DNA of 64,000 nucleotides from positions 1,922,001 through 1,986,000 of the forward strand of contig NZ_BJHV01000001.1 in the NCBI RefSeq assembly GCF_005405925.1. Reading direction: 5' to 3'. The notes beneath the pieces were generated by a model, which worked only from the letters and a program-made list of their open reading frames with translations, was not told the origin of the DNA and did not search any database. The position numbers were made by a program, and so were the translations under genes. The first letter of the stretch is position 1. Every line of letters begins with the position of its first letter. The stretch comes from Streptomyces antimycoticus. GTDB taxonomy: Bacteria; Actinomycetota; Actinomycetes; Streptomycetales; Streptomycetaceae. Shown piece after piece: positions 60,642-64,000 of the stretch.

Positions 60642-61040
60642 TCACTCGGCCACCACCGCGAGTGCCTCGACCTCCATGAGGAACTCCGGCCGCACCAGCG
60701 AGACGACCTGCACCGCCGAGGCGGCCGGCAGCCGGTCGTCGGGCATGTGGAGGGCGCGGGCCTCGCGGATGGCGGGCATGTGGGCCATGTCCGTGACGAA
60801 GTAGGTCAGCTTGATCACGTCGTCGAACGTCGCACCAGCGGCGCCGAGGCAGCGTCGCAGGTTCTCGAAGACCTGGCGGGCCTGGGCCGCCGGGTCGCCC
60901 TCGCCGACAATGCCACCCGCCTCGTCCAGGGCGAGCTGGCCGGAGACGGCCACGAAGTGTCCGGTGCCCTTGACGACATGGGAGTACTGGGCGGCGGCCG
61001 CGACCCCGTCCGGGGCGGGGATCCTGATCAACTCACTCAT
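60642..61040 (-). CDS. Rid-family protein lacking the RidA arginine
   Basis: 132 residues. YSHVVKGTGHFVAVSGQLAL, QARQVFENLRRCLGAAGATF and DVIKLTYFVTDMAHMPAIRE are the Rid fold; LPAASAVQVVSLVRPEFLME ends it. At the position of the RidA catalytic Arg (in PARSxV) the sequence has Ala (PAASAV), so imine deaminase activity of the standard kind is doubtful. Monocistronic. Confidence 0.82.
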   Translation of the reverse strand: MSELIRIPAPDGVAAAAQYSHVVKGTGHFVAVSGQLALDEAGGIVGEGDPAAQARQVFENLRRCLGAAGATFDDVIKLTYFVTDMAHMPAIREARALHMPDDRLPAASAVQVVSLVRPEFLMEVEALAVVAE

Positions 61041-61232
61041 AGGTGCAGCCCTATCACGGGCCCGGCAACGCCCGCCCCCCGACATCCCTTGGTCAGGGTG
61101 TCCATGAGGAGGTCGACGAGCACGCCGCCGAATCGACCGCCCCACCGCGAGGTGGCGCTCACGCCGCGGGGAGGTGCTCCTCCGCGAAGGTCACCGCATC
61201 GGCGACGGCCTTGTCCGCGGCCGCGAGGCGAG

Positions 61233-62074
61233 GCCGACGTGGGGAACCTCCGGCTGTGGGACGTCCGTACTCACCAGCGGATCCGCGCGCCGCTGACCTC
61301 GGCCCTCGTCGTCTTCCAGTCCGCGGCGATCAGCCCGGACGGCGATACCCTCATCACCGGCGGTGCGGACAGGGCGCAGTTCTGGCAGCTCCCGTCGCTG
61401 CGCCAAAGCGGCAGGTCACTGGGGCTGTCGGACCATACGCTACGGCCGTTCGAGGTGGTCGCCCTCAGCCCGGACGGCAGGACGCTGGCCACGGGCGGCA
61501 ACGACGGCGAGGACCTGTGGCTGTGGGACGTGGCGTCGCGCAGACAGCGGGGCGAGGTGCTGACCGGACACGAGGGTGGTGTCGATGGCCTGCTGTTCAG
61601 TCCGGACGGCAGGACCCTGGCCGTGAGCAGCCATATCGGCGACGGGGTCGTGCGGTTGTGGGACGTGGCGTCCCGCAGGCGGCGGGGCGAGGCGCTGACC
61701 GGACACCAGGGTGGTGTCGGCGCCATGGTGTTCAGCCCGGACGGCACGACCCTGGCGGTGAGCGCCAGTGTGGGCGCCGATGGCCTCGTACGGCTGTTTG
61801 ACACGGCCACCGGCACCCAGCGCGGTGAGCCGCTGCGCGCCCGCACCGTGGTGTCAGCGCGCTGGCCTACAGCGGGGACGGCAAGACCATCGTCACGCTC
61901 GGCTTCTACAGCGGGCTCATCTTGCGCTTCTGGGACGCGGCCACGCATAAGGAACGCGCGAATCCCCTGGAGCTCGCCCGCCTGTCCCAGCCCACGGCCT
62001 TCACGGCGGATGGTCTGACGCTGGCGACCGGCAGCCATGAGGACCATGGCATCCGGCTCTGGCGGATCGAGTAG
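61233..62074 (+). pseudogene. WD40-repeat protein, truncated and frameshifted
   Basis: From about 61233 the frame encodes WD40 blades (GNLRLWDVRTHQRI, AISPDGDTLITGGADRAQFW, LTGHEGGVDGLLFSPDGRTL, VVRLWDVASRRRRGEALTGH). At about 61845 one base is missing (GTGGTGTCAGC where GGTGGTGTCAGC is expected), after which the adjoining frame continues ALAYSGDGKTIVTLGF and ends GIRLWRIE-stop. There is no start codon with a ribosome site and no N-terminal domain. Full-length relatives are usually long proteins with a kinase or TIR/NACHT-type front. The remnant keeps five to six blades. Confidence 0.65.
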
Positions 62075-62149
62075 ACCCCGTCGCCCGGTCGGCCGGTCGA
62101 CGGATGGCCCGGTCTCGCGGCAAGCGCATCACACGGAGTGGAACAGGGA

Positions 62150-62554
62150 ATGGCGGGAGCGGGCATGGACGAGCGAGAACCCTCGCCGGAGGGCGGACAC
62201 GGCGCCGCATCCGGTGCGGGGCGAACCGGGCCGGACGGGAAGACGACGGAAGCGGACGCCGGGACCGGAGCCGGGGCCGGGGCCGACGCCGAAGAACTCA
62301 GCCAACTCCGCGCCGAACGCGACCGTTTGCTCGCCGAGCGCGACCGCCTCCGCCACGAGCTGAACGGACCGCCCTCACACCCACCGCGGATCCTCCCGCA
62401 GCCCCCGCCCCACTCCCCCGCGGACAAGCACCGGGCCACCCTCTCCGTCCCCGGCGGCCCCTCCATCGCCCAACTCGCCTTCAGCCCTGACGGCCGCACC
62501 CTGGCCACCCTCGGCTTCCAGGACAAGATGATCCACCTGTGGCGTCTGGAGTAG
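62150..62554 (+). CDS. Short protein with coiled coil and a single WD blade
   Basis: About 134 residues from the ATG at 62150 (GGAG 12 bases upstream; GTG 62138 and ATG 62165 are alternatives). The first 45 residues are Gly/Ala/Glu-rich and disordered. LSQLRAERDRLLAERDRLRH is a coiled coil, then a Pro/His-rich linker, and the last 30 residues are one WD40 blade (IAQLAFSPDGRTLATLGFQD, then KMIHLWRLE). One blade cannot close a propeller, so this is probably an internally deleted relative of the WD40 protein just upstream. It may still be expressed. Confidence 0.5.
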   Translation: MAGAGMDEREPSPEGGHGAASGAGRTGPDGKTTEADAGTGAGAGADAEELSQLRAERDRLLAERDRLRHELNGPPSHPPRILPQPPPHSPADKHRATLSVPGGPSIAQLAFSPDGRTLATLGFQDKMIHLWRLE

Positions 62555-62671
62555 CCCGGTGTGCCGCGGGCCCCCGGCGCTCGACGGTCGGCGGCGGCCG
62601 CCGGCCGTTGCCTCACCGACCGCCACCAACTCGTGCCTCGCGAACGCGTCGTCCTAGTGCGGGACCTCGAA

Positions 62672-62710
62672 ATTGGACCGGACCATTGACACTCACTGGT
62701 CTAGTCCTGT
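62672..62710. promoter_or_regulatory. Two DasR-like (dre) sites at the chitinase promoter
   Basis: ATTGGACCGGACCATT (62672-62687) and ACTGGTCTAGTCCTGT (62695-62710) both resemble the DasR consensus ACTGGTCTAGACCACT and the 12-bp repeats of Streptomyces chitinase promoters. TTGACA at 62686-62691 between them is a plausible -35 box. Control by N-acetylglucosamine through DasR is expected. Confidence 0.7.
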
Positions 62711-62805
62711 TTTCTCGTGGGCGCGCAGCCTCCCCCCACGCCGTCCGATCATCCCGTCCCACCTCGGTTCGGCTCCGCCTTCCCCCACACCAAGGAGCGG
62801 TTCCC

Positions 62806-63957
62806 ATGAGCCTCCGTTTCCCCTTGAGCAAAAGGGTTCTGACCGGCATGTGCGTCTCTGTCGCCACGGCCGGACTGCTCGCCACGGTCTCCGCGACGAC
62901 CGCCGACGCGGGTACCACCTCCGCCACCGCGAAGGCGGCACTCCCCGAGCACGCGCTCGTGGGCTATCTGCACTCGAGCTTCGCCAACGGCTCCGGATAC
63001 ACCCGCATGGCCGATGTCCCCGACAGCTGGGACATCATCGACCTGGCCTTCGGCGAACCCACCTCCACCACCTCCGGCGACATCCGCTTCAGCCTCTGCC
63101 CGCAGACCGAATGCGCGAACGTCGAGTCCGAGGACGAGTTCAAGGCCGCCATCAAGGCCAAGCAGGCCGCGGGCAAGAAGGTGCTGATATCCATCGGCGG
63201 GCAGAACGGCCAGGTGCAGCTCACCACCACCGCCGCCCGCGACAAGTTCGTCGAGTCGGTGGGCGCGATCATCGACAAGTACGGACTGGACGGCCTGGAC
63301 ATCGACTTCGAGGGCCACTCGCTGTCGCTGGACGACGGCGACACCGACTTCAAGAACCCGAAGACCCCCGCGATCGTCAATCTCATCTCGGCCGTGAAGT
63401 CGCTCAAGGCGAAGTACGGATCCGACTTCACCCTCACCATGGCCCCGGAAACGTTCTTCGTGCAGCTGGGCTACCAGTTCTACGGTTCGGGCCCCTTCGG
63501 CGGCCAGGACCCGCGCGCCGGGGCGTATCTCCCGGTCATTCACGCACTGCGGGACGACCTCACCCTGCTGCACGTCCAGGACTACAACTCCGGACCGATC
63601 ATGGGGCTCGACAACCAGTCCCACACCATGGGCAGCGCCGACTTCCACATCGCGATGACCGACATGCTGCTCACCGGCTTCCCCGTGGCGGGCGACACCA
63701 ACAACGTCTTCCCGGCGCTGGACCCGTCCCAAGTGGCGATCGGCCTGCCCGCGAGCCCCAACGCGGGCAACGGCCACACCCAGCCCAGTGAAGTGACCAA
63801 GACCCTGAACTGCCTGACGAAGAAGACCGACTGCGGCGGTTATCAGCCCCACGGCAGCTGGCCCGCCCTGCGCGGGCTGATGGCCTGGTCGATCAACTGG
63901 GACAGCTTCAACGGCGGCGAGTTCGCGAAGAACTTCGACGCCTACTACGGCGGCTGA
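62806..63957 (+). CDS. Secreted chitinase, glycoside hydrolase family 18
   Basis: 383 residues, start with AAGGAGCGG upstream. A signal peptide (KRVLTGMCVSVATAGLLATV, then SATTADAG) directs export. The mature protein is a single GH18 barrel without a chitin-binding domain: KVLISIGGQNGQ is the strand-3 SxGG motif, and DGLDIDFEG (162-170) holds the catalytic Glu169. TLTMAPETFF, LHVQDYN and LMAWSINWD are the strand 6-8 motifs with substrate-binding Met, Tyr and Trp. It hydrolyses chitin with retention through the substrate N-acetyl group. Confidence 0.93.
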   Translation: MSLRFPLSKRVLTGMCVSVATAGLLATVSATTADAGTTSATAKAALPEHALVGYLHSSFANGSGYTRMADVPDSWDIIDLAFGEPTSTTSGDIRFSLCPQTECANVESEDEFKAAIKAKQAAGKKVLISIGGQNGQVQLTTTAARDKFVESVGAIIDKYGLDGLDIDFEGHSLSLDDGDTDFKNPKTPAIVNLISAVKSLKAKYGSDFTLTMAPETFFVQLGYQFYGSGPFGGQDPRAGAYLPVIHALRDDLTLLHVQDYNSGPIMGLDNQSHTMGSADFHIAMTDMLLTGFPVAGDTNNVFPALDPSQVAIGLPASPNAGNGHTQPSEVTKTLNCLTKKTDCGGYQPHGSWPALRGLMAWSINWDSFNGGEFAKNFDAYYGG

Positions 63958-64000
63958 AGCCGCGTCGGACACGCGTCGCCGGCCTCACCGGGCGGTCCCG

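Noticed and set aside
61085..61232. Minus-strand reading LAAADKAVADAVTFAEEHLP before a stop, next to the Rid gene
   Set aside because: It could be the end of a decayed gene, but it is only about 25 residues and I recognise no family.

Overview
The window is high-GC actinomycete DNA, most likely a Streptomyces chromosome. The signs are very strong third-position GC, many GTG starts and ATGA/GTGA overlaps, dense one-component regulators (TetR, IclR, PaaX, XRE, AraC), an ECF41 sigma factor with its target, secreted chitinase and alginate lyase, and DasR-like sites at the chitinase promoter. It reads as accessory, catabolism-rich DNA in which many intact operons are separated by gene remnants. 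I saw no rRNA, tRNA, CRISPR array, prophage or large biosynthetic cluster.

Layout. 1-1.3 kb: aldo/keto reductase end, SRPBCC protein, and fused stubs of a LacI regulator and an MFS transporter. 1.8-6.2 kb: a tight three-gene operon of an L-glutamate-oxidase-like flavoenzyme, a thiamine-diphosphate 2-oxoacid decarboxylase and an AidA/PixA-family protein; this is the most unusual unit here. 6.4-7.3 kb: stress-type SDR. 7.3-14.4 kb: PaaX regulator, Rid protein, cupin, TesB thioesterase, aryl-CoA ligase and a two-domain aminobenzoyl/salicylyl-CoA monooxygenase (frameshifted), together an aerobic CoA-ester aromatic pathway. 14.4-18.1 kb: epoxide hydrolase, a TetR/SDR pair sharing a 50-bp palindrome, and an IS5-type remnant. 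18.2-21.3 kb: BtuFCD-like uptake operon behind a cobalamin riboswitch. 21.4-22.9 kb: ECF41 sigma and its AhpD-like partner with a textbook promoter. 23-30.3 kb: membrane and secreted proteins, Ser/Thr kinase, alginate lyase and an FHA protein.

30.3-36 kb: XRE regulator with two dehydrogenases, IclR and TetR regulators, and an F420-dependent-type reductase. 36-36.8 kb: repeat-rich non-coding DNA. 36.8-46.9 kb: a catabolic island (hydratase, alcohol and aldehyde dehydrogenases, FMN hydroxyacid oxidase, SDR, permease, lactonase, transhydrogenase, His-rich FmdB protein). Its two divergent promoters carry the same palindrome, TnAGAC-N3-GTCTnA, which points to one local regulator, perhaps the IclR protein. 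47-50.5 kb: decayed MerR/MFS and ABC genes around an intact MFS exporter. 50.6-52.8 kb: two-component system. 52.8-58.4 kb: meta-cleavage-type aromatic pathway (two extradiol-type dioxygenases, flavin monooxygenase, C-C hydrolase, AraC regulator). 58.5-64 kb: TetR stub, membrane protein, NmrA-like reductase, Rid protein, WD40 remnants and GH18 chitinase.

Two patterns cut across the window. Five reading frames are broken by what looks like loss of a single G, three of them in a run of six, which may be assembly error. Short tandem repeats (7-15 bp units) sit directly upstream of the ribosome binding sites of five genes. Function calls rest on reading the proteins by eye against families I know; no database search was run.
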